Positions 1 through 8,508 of a stretch of DNA of 64,000 nucleotides are shown here, one piece after another. The stretch is from Segatella copri (GTDB lineage Bacteria > Bacteroidota > Bacteroidia > Bacteroidales > Bacteroidaceae). The first letter of the stretch is position 1, and each line of letters opens with the position of its first letter. The stretch spans positions 1 through 64,000 of the forward strand of contig NZ_NMPZ01000021.1 in assembly GCF_002224675.1 (NCBI RefSeq), read 5' to 3'. Below the pieces are notes generated by a model that had not been told where the DNA came from, ran no database searches, and saw nothing but the letters and a program-made list of their open reading frames with translations. A program made the translations under genes and the position numbers.

Positions 1-10
1 GAAAGAAAGT

Positions 11-38
11 GGCGGAACGAATTTTCATCGCTCCGCCG
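11..38 (-). terminator. hairpin downstream of pcfJ
   Basis: An inverted repeat with arms close to GGCGGAACGA and TCGCTCCGCC lies just after the pcfJ stop codon. The position suits a transcription end or mRNA 3' stabiliser for the minus-strand conjugative operon. No clear U-tract is visible inside the window. Confidence 0.4.
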
Positions 39-47
39 ATATGGATT

Positions 48-1325
48 TTATGTTGTTGCAACCATTCGTTGCTCTATAAGTCTTGCATTGCTGTTCACCA
101 AGTTGATGATGTCGGCATGGTGCTCGGTGTCCTTGTTCTGTAGTCCGTGGCATTGTACGACTTTCATCTGTTCGAGTGAAAACTCCACGGTCTCAACCCT
201 TTGTTCGGCTATTCTTGCAGAGAAGATGATGCAGTCGGGATTGAGTGAGTAGTTTGTACCGCTGCCTACGCAATGATGCATCGCCTTACCCTCAAGAACG
301 TGCTCCCTGACGCTTTCAAGCATTCTCACCACGATATTGCCGTCCGTGAACATCAAACCGAAGAAACGGCTCTTCATTTCCTTGAACTTGTCCTCGTTCT
401 TCAATGCCTTGCGTATCTCCTCCTCGGTGCGCTCCTTTTCTTTCTTGGCTCTGATTTTCTCGGATATTCTGTCGTGCTCGGCTTCAAGGTTGTCGGGACA
501 AATGTAATGTGGACTTCTGATGTCCTTGCCCATTTCTACCAACATACAGATGTAGTCCGCCCATTTGCCGATGTCTGTAATATGGTAATGGTTGCAGTTG
601 GCAATCTTGTAGGCATTCCAACAAGTTTCCAAGTGCCGTGGGTGGTCTATGAAGTGGCGGACGTGTCCGTAACGACATTGTTTCATCATCGTTTCGATGC
701 GGTGGTCTGTCAGCATTGCCTTGAACAATGTAAGCGGTTCGATGCCGTGAAAAGCTCCGTCAAAGCCATTGCGCCATATCTGAGAAATGACTTTCATATC
801 GGGGCAGACCGGAAATGAAGCAATATGCTGATAGGTGGTGTTGTCCTTGCGCAGTTCAATGTCGGAGTCGTAGCAGAACGTGTCCATATAGATACCCATT
901 GTGCGCTTGCGTGCCATAACCTCCACCTTGCCTTTCTCGTTCATCCAATAGCGTGCCACCTCCCAACAAAAGATGTCTGCCTTTTGTCCCTTGCGGTAGT
1001 ATGCTTTCATCTGATATGCTCGCATAAGTTGCAGTCCCTTACGCTCGGTGAGTACGCTGAAATAGGTAGAAGACATTGCCTTCTGTCGCTTGGTGCGCTG
1101 CACTTCCAACTTTGCCTTACACTTCGGGCAGACACATTTGTCCGCATCCTCGTCCGTAGTCCAAGTGTGTCCGCAGTCCATGCAGGTGGTCTGTCCGTGC
1201 TTCAACTGAAAGGCATAGTGGTCAAGACATTCACGGAATGCCCATTGCATTTGCGCTCCCTTGATAGGTCGTAACCCCTTGTTTGAGGTTACGACTTGCT
1301 TCTGATATTTCGTTCTTGGTTTCAT
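48..1325 (-). CDS. pcfJ: PcfJ-like protein of a conjugative element
   Basis: This 425-aa protein resembles the PcfJ family carried by Bacteroidales conjugative transposons and by enterococcal pheromone plasmids; its biochemical role is unknown. A zinc-ribbon-like set of two CxxC pairs (CMDCGH and CPKCKAK, about residues 48-71) sits near the N-terminus. The C-terminal third carries the histidine/cysteine-containing segment HHCVGSGTNY that I associate with PcfJ. Its start overlaps the stop of the upstream pcfK-like gene by 4 bases (ATGA), so the two are translationally coupled. It is the last gene visible of an operon that marks the left edge as part of an integrative or conjugative element. 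No integrase or relaxase is in the window. Confidence 0.8.
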   Translation of the reverse strand: MKPRTKYQKQVVTSNKGLRPIKGAQMQWAFRECLDHYAFQLKHGQTTCMDCGHTWTTDEDADKCVCPKCKAKLEVQRTKRQKAMSSTYFSVLTERKGLQLMRAYQMKAYYRKGQKADIFCWEVARYWMNEKGKVEVMARKRTMGIYMDTFCYDSDIELRKDNTTYQHIASFPVCPDMKVISQIWRNGFDGAFHGIEPLTLFKAMLTDHRIETMMKQCRYGHVRHFIDHPRHLETCWNAYKIANCNHYHITDIGKWADYICMLVEMGKDIRSPHYICPDNLEAEHDRISEKIRAKKEKERTEEEIRKALKNEDKFKEMKSRFFGLMFTDGNIVVRMLESVREHVLEGKAMHHCVGSGTNYSLNPDCIIFSARIAEQRVETVEFSLEQMKVVQCHGLQNKDTEHHADIINLVNSNARLIEQRMVATT

Positions 1326-1747
1326 AACGTGTCGAATAATGATGGTTGGTGTACTTCTGTTTCCGTTCTCTGTGAGGTGCGTTTGGCGGTATCTCTGTTA
1401 CGCATCTTGTTCATCTGCTCTTGCTGATATTGGCGGATGGCTTCCTGTCTTGCCTGTGCCTTCTCCTCCTCTGTGAGTTCGATGTGATGGTTAACAGACA
1501 CTTGGCAGTTCAATGGTTTTCCTACCTCGATGTCCTTCTCCTCGTAGTAGTGGATGGCTTGCCCATATATCTCGTCATCGCAAAAGCCGTTGCAACCGCT
1601 CTTTTGTACCCAATTAAGGATATAGGTGACGCAATCGTCTATGTTCTTGTCGGGGTTGTCATACTTGGCTGCAAAGAGTTCGTCCTCCATTGCACGCTCC
1701 TCCAAATAGGCTTGTATGGTTCTCTTGAAATATTCTGTAGTGTTCAT
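1322..1747 (-). CDS. pcfK: PcfK-like protein
   Basis: This 141-aa soluble protein matches the PcfK-like family that always precedes pcfJ in Bacteroidales conjugative elements; function is unknown. Features are an N-terminal segment with aromatic residues (MNTTEYFKRTIQAYLEERA), a DDCVTYILNWV helix, and a basic C-terminal tail rich in Q, K and R (about residues 95-130) that could bind nucleic acid. The 4-base overlap with the downstream pcfJ-like gene supports both starts. Identification rests on length, order and sequence resemblance. Confidence 0.75.
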   Translation of the reverse strand: MNTTEYFKRTIQAYLEERAMEDELFAAKYDNPDKNIDDCVTYILNWVQKSGCNGFCDDEIYGQAIHYYEEKDIEVGKPLNCQVSVNHHIELTEEEKAQARQEAIRQYQQEQMNKMRNRDTAKRTSQRTETEVHQPSLFDTL

Positions 1748-1770
1748 GTCTGATGTTGTTAAAGGGGTTG

Positions 1771-2010
1771 TTACTCGTGATAAATGATGTCGCAGTCCTC
1801 AACTTCTGTAGGCAGTCCGAAGAACGGATAATGGCTGAAGTAAGGTTCTGTGCACATGTCCTCGTTGTATCTCGGACTTACTATCTCAATATTGTTCTTG
1901 CGTATGGCTTCGTCCACCATACGGATTTCCTCGTCTGTCAGTCCGCTTGCATCGCCATTGATGATGTAGCAGAGTGCCCATGTAGGTATCGCTTCAATGC
2001 TTCTGTTCAT
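1771..2010 (-). CDS. small acidic hypothetical protein of the conjugative operon
   Basis: This 79-aa acidic protein, containing the phrase LTDEEIRMVDEAIRK, lies 23 bases upstream of pcfK in the same orientation. I recall similar short proteins next to pcfK/pcfJ in Bacteroidales conjugative elements but cannot name a function. It has no signal peptide or membrane segment. The pattern of an N-terminal 'IPTWALCYIINGD' followed by an acidic helix suggests a small single-domain protein. Confidence 0.6.
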   Translation of the reverse strand: MNRSIEAIPTWALCYIINGDASGLTDEEIRMVDEAIRKNNIEIVSPRYNEDMCTEPYFSHYPFFGLPTEVEDCDIIYHE

Positions 2011-2022
2011 ATCGCTTGTACT

Positions 2023-2238
2023 TTAAAGTGTTAATAACCAAATGAATGTTCCAATCAGTACCACCATAGAAAGAATGGAAATGATGATGCCGAAGATGAA
2101 CTTCACAATTCCCAATATGACTTCACCGACCATGCAGAGAGCCATATATCCCAACCAAGCCACCAAAGTGATGAGGGTTGAGCCGACTGCGGAGAGTAAT
2201 CTCCACCAAGTCTGTGTTATATTGATGTTTGTTGTCAT
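2023..2238 (-). CDS. small membrane protein
   Basis: This 71-aa protein is almost entirely hydrophobic, with about two membrane spans (residues 15-40 and 42-70). It is first in the visible minus-strand operon, 12 bases upstream of the 79-aa gene. Its role is unknown; its position suggests a small inner-membrane component of the conjugative element. Confidence 0.5.
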   Translation of the reverse strand: MTTNINITQTWWRLLSAVGSTLITLVAWLGYMALCMVGEVILGIVKFIFGIIISILSMVVLIGTFIWLLTL

Positions 2239-2487
2239 ATAGCCTTGAATTAAATTTATTTGCGGTTCCAGGAACTGAAGGGAAGTTCTCGTTTCTTCAC
2301 CTTTTTGTCGCTTCCTTTTCCGACATTTTTTTTGCGTCTTCCTGTCGCATCGGTCGTTTCGTTTCAGGTGCCTTTCAAGGGCGGCGAGGCTGGAAATACA
2401 AGGTTTTTTAGAAAAATACTACCCAACGGTGTGGAGATTTTTTCGAAAACCGAAGGCTCGACCTTTTATTTCCAAAGCCCACTGCCA

Positions 2488-2495
2488 TACCTTTG
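2488..2495 (+). promoter_or_regulatory. -7 box TACCTTTG
   Basis: This matches the Bacteroidetes -7 consensus TAnnTTTG exactly and precedes the small ORF beginning at 2563. No clear TTTG was seen at the -33 position. Confidence 0.35.
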
Positions 2496-2562
2496 CACCT
2501 GCACGATAACGGTTGATGCCAAAAGGAAAGACCTTGTGGAGGAAAGAAAATCAGAGCGGCAA

Positions 2563-2793
2563 ATGAAAATAGAAACTTCACGGAAGTTTTTGGACTGTAC
2601 GATTATCGCATACCCATTTCTGAGAAATGGATACAATTACTGTCTTGCAAATGTTTTTAGGAAAATGGAAATCGCATACAAGAATGGCACAGCCTTCAGA
2701 GAAATTCCGGTGAAAGAAGAGTATGGCTTGTCCATGCTTCTTGCATCGGGTTTTCTCCAAGGCTGTGCTGCCAAGCATGAAAGTGGTCGTTGA
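2563..2793 (+). CDS. possible small protein, unknown
   Basis: This is a 76-aa reading frame beginning MKIETSRKFLDC that follows a promoter-like box. A second frame of 32 aa (2777-2875, beginning MKVVVEVYINDFFLAVEYA) overlaps its end and reads like a conserved peptide. Neither is recognised. Codon content looks plausible but the frames are short, so they could be chance. Confidence 0.25.
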   Translation: MKIETSRKFLDCTIIAYPFLRNGYNYCLANVFRKMEIAYKNGTAFREIPVKEEYGLSMLLASGFLQGCAAKHESGR

Positions 2794-3267
2794 GGTTTAC
2801 ATCAATGACTTCTTTCTTGCGGTGGAGTATGCAAACAAAATGGTACGGCAAATCAAGGAATGGTGTTTCTTTTGATCGGTTAGCCTGCAACCGACAAAAA
2901 GAAGCACTTTTCCTCATGCCGTACTACTGAGACATGAAAGGGTGGCGTGCCACTGTTTCATGTCGTTTGGATTGTGCGATAAAAATGAAACTGCGAGTTG
3001 TGGCTATAAAAGTCAGCCGTTGTCAGCATGGCAAGAAAATGAAAAGACCTTGGCTGTATAGTCTTGAAGAATTTCAAGGCATACTGCCAAGGTTTTTTCC
3101 TTGCCGTGCCATAGTCGGAGAAAGTTAGTCTGAGTACGAGGACTGTCTTTCAGCGACGACGACTGAGTTTTATATTGTATATGCTAAATACTAGAGCATA
3201 TAAGATAAGAACATTTTGCATTTTTGTCCTCCCTTAGAATGGACTTACTTTTTGCAACTCCATACAT

Positions 3268-4854
3268 TCACTCAGATTTTATAAATTGTATGTTGTGTAA
3301 TAAATCATCAAATCTGTAAAAAGTCGTCGGCCATACTTGATTCCCTATAATGAGCGCTGGTACATCATCTAAACAATATTTCTCTTCAAATTTTTGTACT
3401 ATTTGTATCTTCTTATTCAATAATTCAATGGACAAATCTTGAGGCATTCCCCATTTCTTTAACCATCTTTTAATAGGTATATCATAGATAAAGATGTCAT
3501 CACATGCTTTCTCTAAATCTGTAGTTTCTTGCATCTCTATCAATTTCAGAAAAACATATTTAGAAATACCATCAAGAGTCTTCGTATCAATTAATAATTT
3601 TATCACATATTCTGAAGGATGATAGAACTTTAGTAAACGTACATTTTTATATGTATCTTTACAATAGTTACAGGATAATGAGAGAACCATAATTATGTTT
3701 TTCTCACCATTTCCCCCTAAAGGTATTAGGGGTAATTTTGTACAAGCATCTGCATCAATTTGACGAAGATTTGAAAAAAAATATTTTAATACTTGGGGGT
3801 TATAATATATTTGATCTTTATAATCTATTTCTATATGTGACATTATCATTTTTCTTAAAGTCATTTTCACAAAGAAGGCAATACAAATGGAAATCAATCC
3901 TATTAAAATATTAATTGAACACGCATTACAATCAAAAGCCAGTGGAAAACAATTTTCTAACACACAAACCTGAAGACTCACACACACAGATGTTAGAAGG
4001 CAGATGACACAATAATTCCTTAAGTAAACTTGATATATGATTGAATACACAACTATTGCTACAGAAGGAATGATTAGTAACTTATTGATAAATAATATGT
4101 TATAATCAAAAACTGCGCAATAAGCTGTGATGGTAGAATAGACCATAAACAGAAAAGAGAGATCAGATAGAGATATATTTCTCAGTAATTTTGAGCCTAC
4201 AGAGTGAATGACAGAAAAACAGTCTCCTCCCTTTATTAAATGGCAGACAGATTGAACTTTTTGGTTATAATATCCCAAAGAAGTCTGTAACGATAGCCAT
4301 GATATAAAACTTCCAGTTATGCCTATCAATAGTAGTGCAATGACCGATACTGGTATGCGATAGGAATAAAATAAATAAAAGGATGAGATTAAGAACATGG
4401 ATATCACTCCAACCAAAAATTTCTTGCTGTATTCTCCTTTAATACACACATTAGGTGCTTGTGTCACGACAGACTTTTCTTTGATAGAAATTATATAGCC
4501 TGTCCATTTTCCCAGAGCATCTTGATAGGTTATCTTCTGGACATTACCCGTCTGAATATCTGTGATTTCAACAAATGATGGAGACTTTAAAACAAGAACG
4601 GTCATAAAGACACCTTGATTCTTGAACAAAGCAAGAAAATGATCTGGTAATAAAGAAATTTTATCAGATGGTACTTTTGCTATGAAATTATCTACGCCAA
4701 AAGTCATCAACATTTGTGATATCATAGGCAATGTTGGAGAGAAATTCATGCGTTTAACTTCCTTGTCCCAGTCACTACGAAAGATATTATAATGATACTC
4801 TTCTAACAGAGAAGATAAAAGAGAATAGACGTTGTTTCGAGAATTTATCATCAT
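3268..4854 (-). CDS. VKOR-thioredoxin fusion with degenerate C39-like N-terminus
   Basis: This 528-aa membrane protein probably catalyses disulfide formation in the peptides of this operon. Residues 1-130 resemble a C39-peptidase-like domain that lacks the catalytic Cys-Gly-Pro motif. Residues 140-340 hold several membrane spans with the vitamin K epoxide reductase signature: a loop cysteine pair (C-H-L-I-K-G-G-D-C) and a CVIC redox pair near residue 282. The C-terminal part, from about residue 370, is a thioredoxin-like domain with CNYC near residue 394. In known VKOR homologues electrons pass from a thioredoxin-like partner through CxxC to quinone; here both are fused. It is the last gene of the RiPP operon and its start overlaps the stop of the 54-aa gene by 4 bases. 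The cysteine-rich precursors upstream support an oxidase role, which is inferred. Confidence 0.8.
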   Translation of the reverse strand: MMINSRNNVYSLLSSLLEEYHYNIFRSDWDKEVKRMNFSPTLPMISQMLMTFGVDNFIAKVPSDKISLLPDHFLALFKNQGVFMTVLVLKSPSFVEITDIQTGNVQKITYQDALGKWTGYIISIKEKSVVTQAPNVCIKGEYSKKFLVGVISMFLISSFYLFYSYRIPVSVIALLLIGITGSFISWLSLQTSLGYYNQKVQSVCHLIKGGDCFSVIHSVGSKLLRNISLSDLSFLFMVYSTITAYCAVFDYNILFINKLLIIPSVAIVVYSIIYQVYLRNYCVICLLTSVCVSLQVCVLENCFPLAFDCNACSINILIGLISICIAFFVKMTLRKMIMSHIEIDYKDQIYYNPQVLKYFFSNLRQIDADACTKLPLIPLGGNGEKNIIMVLSLSCNYCKDTYKNVRLLKFYHPSEYVIKLLIDTKTLDGISKYVFLKLIEMQETTDLEKACDDIFIYDIPIKRWLKKWGMPQDLSIELLNKKIQIVQKFEEKYCLDDVPALIIGNQVWPTTFYRFDDLLHNIQFIKSE

Positions 4855-5015
4855 GCAGTTTTATTTATAAAATAGTTTATAATTCTTTGGAGGATAGAGG
4901 TGTTACCTGTTTTGAGAAGTGCCAACGATAGGAAAACTATACCAGCAGTGACAAAAATGATACCTAACCCATATTTGACAAATGAATAATTTTTCTTTAA
5001 GTTGTTCGTTACCAT
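4851..5015 (-). CDS. 54-aa single-span membrane protein
   Basis: This short gene fills the space between exporter and VKOR gene. It encodes a 54-aa protein with a basic N-terminus (MVTNNLKKNYSFVKYG), one membrane span (about residues 16-35) and a polar tail. Its TGA stop overlaps the ATG of the VKOR gene (ATGA at 4851-4854), and its start lies 4 bases after the exporter stop. This spacing strongly suggests a real, translationally coupled gene. Function is unknown; it may be a small subunit of the export or oxidation machinery. Confidence 0.7.
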   Translation of the reverse strand: MVTNNLKKNYSFVKYGLGIIFVTAGIVFLSLALLKTGNTSILQRIINYFINKTA

Positions 5016-5019
5016 AATT

Positions 5020-7263
5020 CTAATTTCCTAATTCTAATTGGTTTTTCACTAAATTATAATATGCTCCTTTCATCTTGATGAGTTCTATATGCGTACCACA
5101 TTCTATGATGCGTCCTCTTTTAAGAACAATAATCTGATTCGCATTTTTTACAGTGCTGAGTCGGTGAGCTATTTTTATGACCGTTTTACCTTTAAGGAAA
5201 GTGTCAAGATTATCATATATTTTGCGTTCATTCTCCGCATCTAATGAAGAGGTAGCTTCATCAAATAGAATGAAATTAGGGTTCTTGTAAACTGCTCTAG
5301 CTATCAAAATACGTTGACGCTGACCTCCAGAGATTCCATTACCTCCAGCCCCCAGCATTGTATAAAGACCTTGAGGCAGACTTTTGACGAAATCCTCTAA
5401 TTCGGCTATTTGCACAGCTCGCCAAAGCATTTTTTTATCAATAGTTTCTGCACCTGTTGCAATGTTACGCTCTAACGTATCTGAAAATATATATCCATCC
5501 TGCATCACTACTCCGCAACAGAATCGCAGACTTTTTGCTGAAATATCTTTTAAATTGATACGGTCGTAATATATGTCGCCTGTATAATTATTGTAAAATT
5601 TGAGTAGCACTTTCATTAGCGTAGTCTTACCACTACCACTTTCCCCCACAATAGCTGTTGTCTTACCAAAAGGAATAGTACAGCTTATGTCGTCAAGGAC
5701 TTTCGGAGAACGCGGTCCATAGTAATGAAAATCAATATGATTTAAATGGATAGCCTTGCCGTCCTCGGTCGGCATTCTTTTCAACGAAATGTTGGCATCG
5801 AAATCCTCATTTTTCATTGCTTGCACCTCAGTGAGTCTGTCATAACTAAGTTTAGCATATTGTAAACTTCTAATAAACTCAATAATCTGTTGAATCGGTT
5901 CATTCAAAGTTCCAATGATGTAAGAAATTGCCAATAGTGTTCCTATGGTCATATTCCCCAATATAACCTCCTTTGCTGCTATAAAGATTACTATAATATC
6001 TTTAAGTTTATTAAATGAAGAAAAACCGATACTCTGTAGCTGATTAACTTTCAACGTTTTGAAGTCTATATTAAATAATTTAATCTGGCTATTCTTCCAA
6101 CGATCGAGCTTATATTGTTCTGTACCATTAAGTTTAATATCAGCAATACCATTGACAAGTTCAAATATGTCCTGTTGGTTGTCACGTTGGACGCGGAATC
6201 TATTGTAATCAAGTCTCTTTTCCTTTCCAACAAAATATATAGACCAAAGAATCGATACCACAGTCATACCGATGTATATAAGCAAAATGTCCGTATTGTA
6301 GTATGTCAATAATACAAAGTACACAACGAATGTTAGAAAAGAAAATATCACAGTTATGCTCTCCGATGTAAGGAAATTTTGTATTCTGTTATGGTCATGA
6401 ATGCGCGAAGTGAAATCACCCAACTGCTTAGTGTCAAAGAATTTGAAAGGTAATTTTACAATTTTAGACAAGAAATTTGAAATAATCTCTATATCAATCA
6501 AAGAATTACAATATAACAACACCCAATTTCTGACAATCTCTATAATTGTAGAACCTAAAAAAATAAATAATTGAGCCAGAAGAAAAATGAAAATGAAGTT
6601 GATGTTCTTATTTGCAATCCCTACATCAATAAGTGATTGGGTTAAGAAAGGGAAAAACATAGCAAAGAGACTGCTAAAAAACATTCCCCAGAAGAGAATC
6701 TGATATTCCTTTTGGAATTTTTTGAAGATATTTATTACATTTTTTTTCAGTTTATTCGGCTGCTTATGAGGCTGATGGTTCACAAAAATCTTGCCAGGAG
6801 TTAAGAGTAATCCTATACCTTTTTTGTCGATTCCACACCAATGTTCTTGAAACTGATTCTCGGTTAGTTTTATTAAGCCGAAAGTTGGATCTGAGATATA
6901 GAATAAATATTTTTTACTAAAAAATTTCTTCTGGATTTTATAGAGCACAACAAAATGACAATTATCCCAATGCAAAATGCATGGAAAAGGATGTTTTTTA
7001 ATCATTTCTTCAGCTGTAACCCTAACAGCTAATGTATCAAAACCTATTTCATTGGCTGCATCTTCAATACCAAGTAGACTAACTCCATCCTTAGACAAAT
7101 GACAATATTCCCTTAATTCTTGGATGGAGTATTTCTTGCCATAATAAGACGAGACTGCAGATAGTGCAGCTGGACCACAATCCATTTGGTCATATTGAAA
7201 ATAGCATGGAAACTTTCCTAATAAGCCATTTACCTTGTCTACAAGTTTATTTATGCTCATCAT
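5020..7263 (-). CDS. C39-peptidase ABC exporter for the modified peptides
   Basis: This 747-aa protein has the order C39 peptidase (about 20-145), six-span ABC membrane domain (about 180-460) and ATP-binding domain (about 500-745). The peptidase has an apparently complete triad: C29 in QMDCGPAAL, H103 in CHFVVLY and D125 in ISDPTFG. The ATPase has Walker A GESGSGKTT (about 542), signature GISGGQRQR (about 643) and Walker B ILFDEATSSLD (about 662). Such proteins cut leader peptides after Gly-Gly and export the core across the inner membrane. All five precursors in this operon have a GG in the expected place. Its 5' end overlaps the SPASM gene by 17 bases. Confidence 0.92.
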   Translation of the reverse strand: MMSINKLVDKVNGLLGKFPCYFQYDQMDCGPAALSAVSSYYGKKYSIQELREYCHLSKDGVSLLGIEDAANEIGFDTLAVRVTAEEMIKKHPFPCILHWDNCHFVVLYKIQKKFFSKKYLFYISDPTFGLIKLTENQFQEHWCGIDKKGIGLLLTPGKIFVNHQPHKQPNKLKKNVINIFKKFQKEYQILFWGMFFSSLFAMFFPFLTQSLIDVGIANKNINFIFIFLLAQLFIFLGSTIIEIVRNWVLLYCNSLIDIEIISNFLSKIVKLPFKFFDTKQLGDFTSRIHDHNRIQNFLTSESITVIFSFLTFVVYFVLLTYYNTDILLIYIGMTVVSILWSIYFVGKEKRLDYNRFRVQRDNQQDIFELVNGIADIKLNGTEQYKLDRWKNSQIKLFNIDFKTLKVNQLQSIGFSSFNKLKDIIVIFIAAKEVILGNMTIGTLLAISYIIGTLNEPIQQIIEFIRSLQYAKLSYDRLTEVQAMKNEDFDANISLKRMPTEDGKAIHLNHIDFHYYGPRSPKVLDDISCTIPFGKTTAIVGESGSGKTTLMKVLLKFYNNYTGDIYYDRINLKDISAKSLRFCCGVVMQDGYIFSDTLERNIATGAETIDKKMLWRAVQIAELEDFVKSLPQGLYTMLGAGGNGISGGQRQRILIARAVYKNPNFILFDEATSSLDAENERKIYDNLDTFLKGKTVIKIAHRLSTVKNANQIIVLKRGRIIECGTHIELIKMKGAYYNLVKNQLELGN

Positions 7264-8299
7264 TCCAAATTAATTTATAAGGGTCATAATTACATCCAAC
7301 AGGTTTGCTGCCATTATCAACTTGATGACCAGCTCTACAATCTATACAATTATAACGAAGTTCACAATCCTTGCAAACTTTGATATTGTCTTTTTTTATA
7401 CTCCAACATTGGCGAAATTCCTTAGAATATACAATTTCAGCAAGGCCGTTTGAAACATCATATTCCTTATCTAAAGCAAGACAATTTTTTACAGAACCAG
7501 ATTCGTTGATTGCAATCTTCTTATATAAGCAAGAATTATAGCACTTGCTTACTTCATAGAGTTCTTCATTAAAAAATTGCATTGTGTATTTGCTAATTTT
7601 TCCGCAATGTTTTGCATCTAGTGGATGCTTTATTGCTATGATTTCTCCCATAAGCAGATTCTCGTTTCCTGATGGTTTAACGTTAAATGGAAAAACCTTT
7701 GATTGTGGCTGATTATACAGATACACTCTGCTTACTGCCGCATTTTTTAAAATAAGTTTATTCCACGCTTGCATTGGAGTTTTATGACTATCTGCAATAT
7801 GTATATCAACGCATTCAAAATCCATTGTGCAGATTCTATTTACGACATCCACAATATAGGGATAGTTGCTTGATGGGCTAAATCGGATTTGCAAATATGG
7901 GCATTGCATAGAATTCAACTCCTTAAGATATGAGTACATTTCTTCCATGTTCGATACTATTGGATTAAACTCAACAATGGCATCATTTATAGGAAAAAGT
8001 GAATCATGAACCACATGGCACTTGGGAGGGAAGAGACTAATATCCTTAGTGAGGAAAGCATATTCCTTATCAATCATGAAATTTATATACTTCTCAAAGT
8101 TTCCCATCGATGAGTCACTTATTTTTTCTGCAATTTCGCCAATCTGATGTCTATCTAACAATTTAGTAATCATGTAATAATCGTTAGGAATATATTCCCA
8201 CGATTTACGTGAGAAATCCTGTAGAAGAGTCTTGCTATATCCTTTAGTCATCTGGCAAGAAGAAGATACTATAAAATATAAATTTTTATTGTATTTCAT
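7247..8299 (-). CDS. gwsS: SPASM-domain peptide maturase (GwsS-like)
   Basis: This 350-aa protein matches the SPASM partner of 'grasp-with-spasm' peptide systems. The C-terminal 100 residues carry the cysteine-rich SPASM pattern, including CKDCELRYNCIDCRAG (about residues 310-325) and nearby CYNSC and NC motifs, expected to bind auxiliary iron-sulfur clusters. The N-terminal half lacks the CxxxCxxC motif of active radical-SAM enzymes, so it is probably not a classical radical-SAM catalyst and may instead recognise or hold the precursor. It overlaps both neighbours (4 bases with the 70-aa gene, 17 with the exporter), indicating tight coupling. Family assignment is by motif and context. Confidence 0.8.
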   Translation of the reverse strand: MKYNKNLYFIVSSSCQMTKGYSKTLLQDFSRKSWEYIPNDYYMITKLLDRHQIGEIAEKISDSSMGNFEKYINFMIDKEYAFLTKDISLFPPKCHVVHDSLFPINDAIVEFNPIVSNMEEMYSYLKELNSMQCPYLQIRFSPSSNYPYIVDVVNRICTMDFECVDIHIADSHKTPMQAWNKLILKNAAVSRVYLYNQPQSKVFPFNVKPSGNENLLMGEIIAIKHPLDAKHCGKISKYTMQFFNEELYEVSKCYNSCLYKKIAINESGSVKNCLALDKEYDVSNGLAEIVYSKEFRQCWSIKKDNIKVCKDCELRYNCIDCRAGHQVDNGSKPVGCNYDPYKLIWNDEHK

Positions 8300-8508
8300 T
8301 TTTTTACAAATTGAGTAAGTTCATATGGAAGACATATTTTTCGATTAGGATTGTAATGACGCATTTCGACCGCATGTATATTATTGTTGTATTTCATCAG
8401 ACGGTTTTCAGCCTCTATACTTACCATTTCATTATAATAAATGACTTTGAAGAAGAGTGGCAAATTTTTAATTTGCTCATCTGTTAATATCTTTTTATTG
8501 ATGTCCAT
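8296..8508 (-). CDS. 70-aa protein between the two maturases, unknown
   Basis: This small protein lies between the ATP-grasp and SPASM genes and overlaps them by 14 and 4 bases. It has no signal, membrane span or cysteine cluster apart from one Cys (KICLPYELTQFVKK at the end). The N-terminal part is helical and charged (ILTDEQIKNLPLFFKVIYYN). The size and place would suit a precursor-recognition or scaffold protein, but that is inference; I do not recognise the family. Confidence 0.65.
   Translation of the reverse strand: MDINKKILTDEQIKNLPLFFKVIYYNEMVSIEAENRLMKYNNNIHAVEMRHYNPNRKICLPYELTQFVKK

Larger units (their letters stand above)
2239..3267. other. 1-kb region between conjugative operon and RiPP operon
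   Basis: No confident gene lies here. A perfect TAnnTTTG box (TACCTTTG, 2488-2495, plus strand) suggests a plus-strand promoter. Downstream are overlapping short ORFs: 2563-2793 (76 aa), 2777-2875 (32 aa) and 2934-3128 (64 aa). This arrangement, facing away from the pcf operon, resembles a leader or regulatory region of a conjugative element. The right end (about 3130-3267) shows nothing recognisable, and I could not find an attachment site. Confidence 0.35.

Noticed and set aside
1..3267. Integrase, relaxase or attachment site of the conjugative element
   Set aside because: None of the frames resembles an integrase or relaxase, and no direct repeat marking an end was found within the window.
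7247..8299. Active radical-SAM enzyme
   Set aside because: The SPASM cysteines are present but the CxxxCxxC motif needed for the SAM-bound cluster is absent from the N-terminal half.
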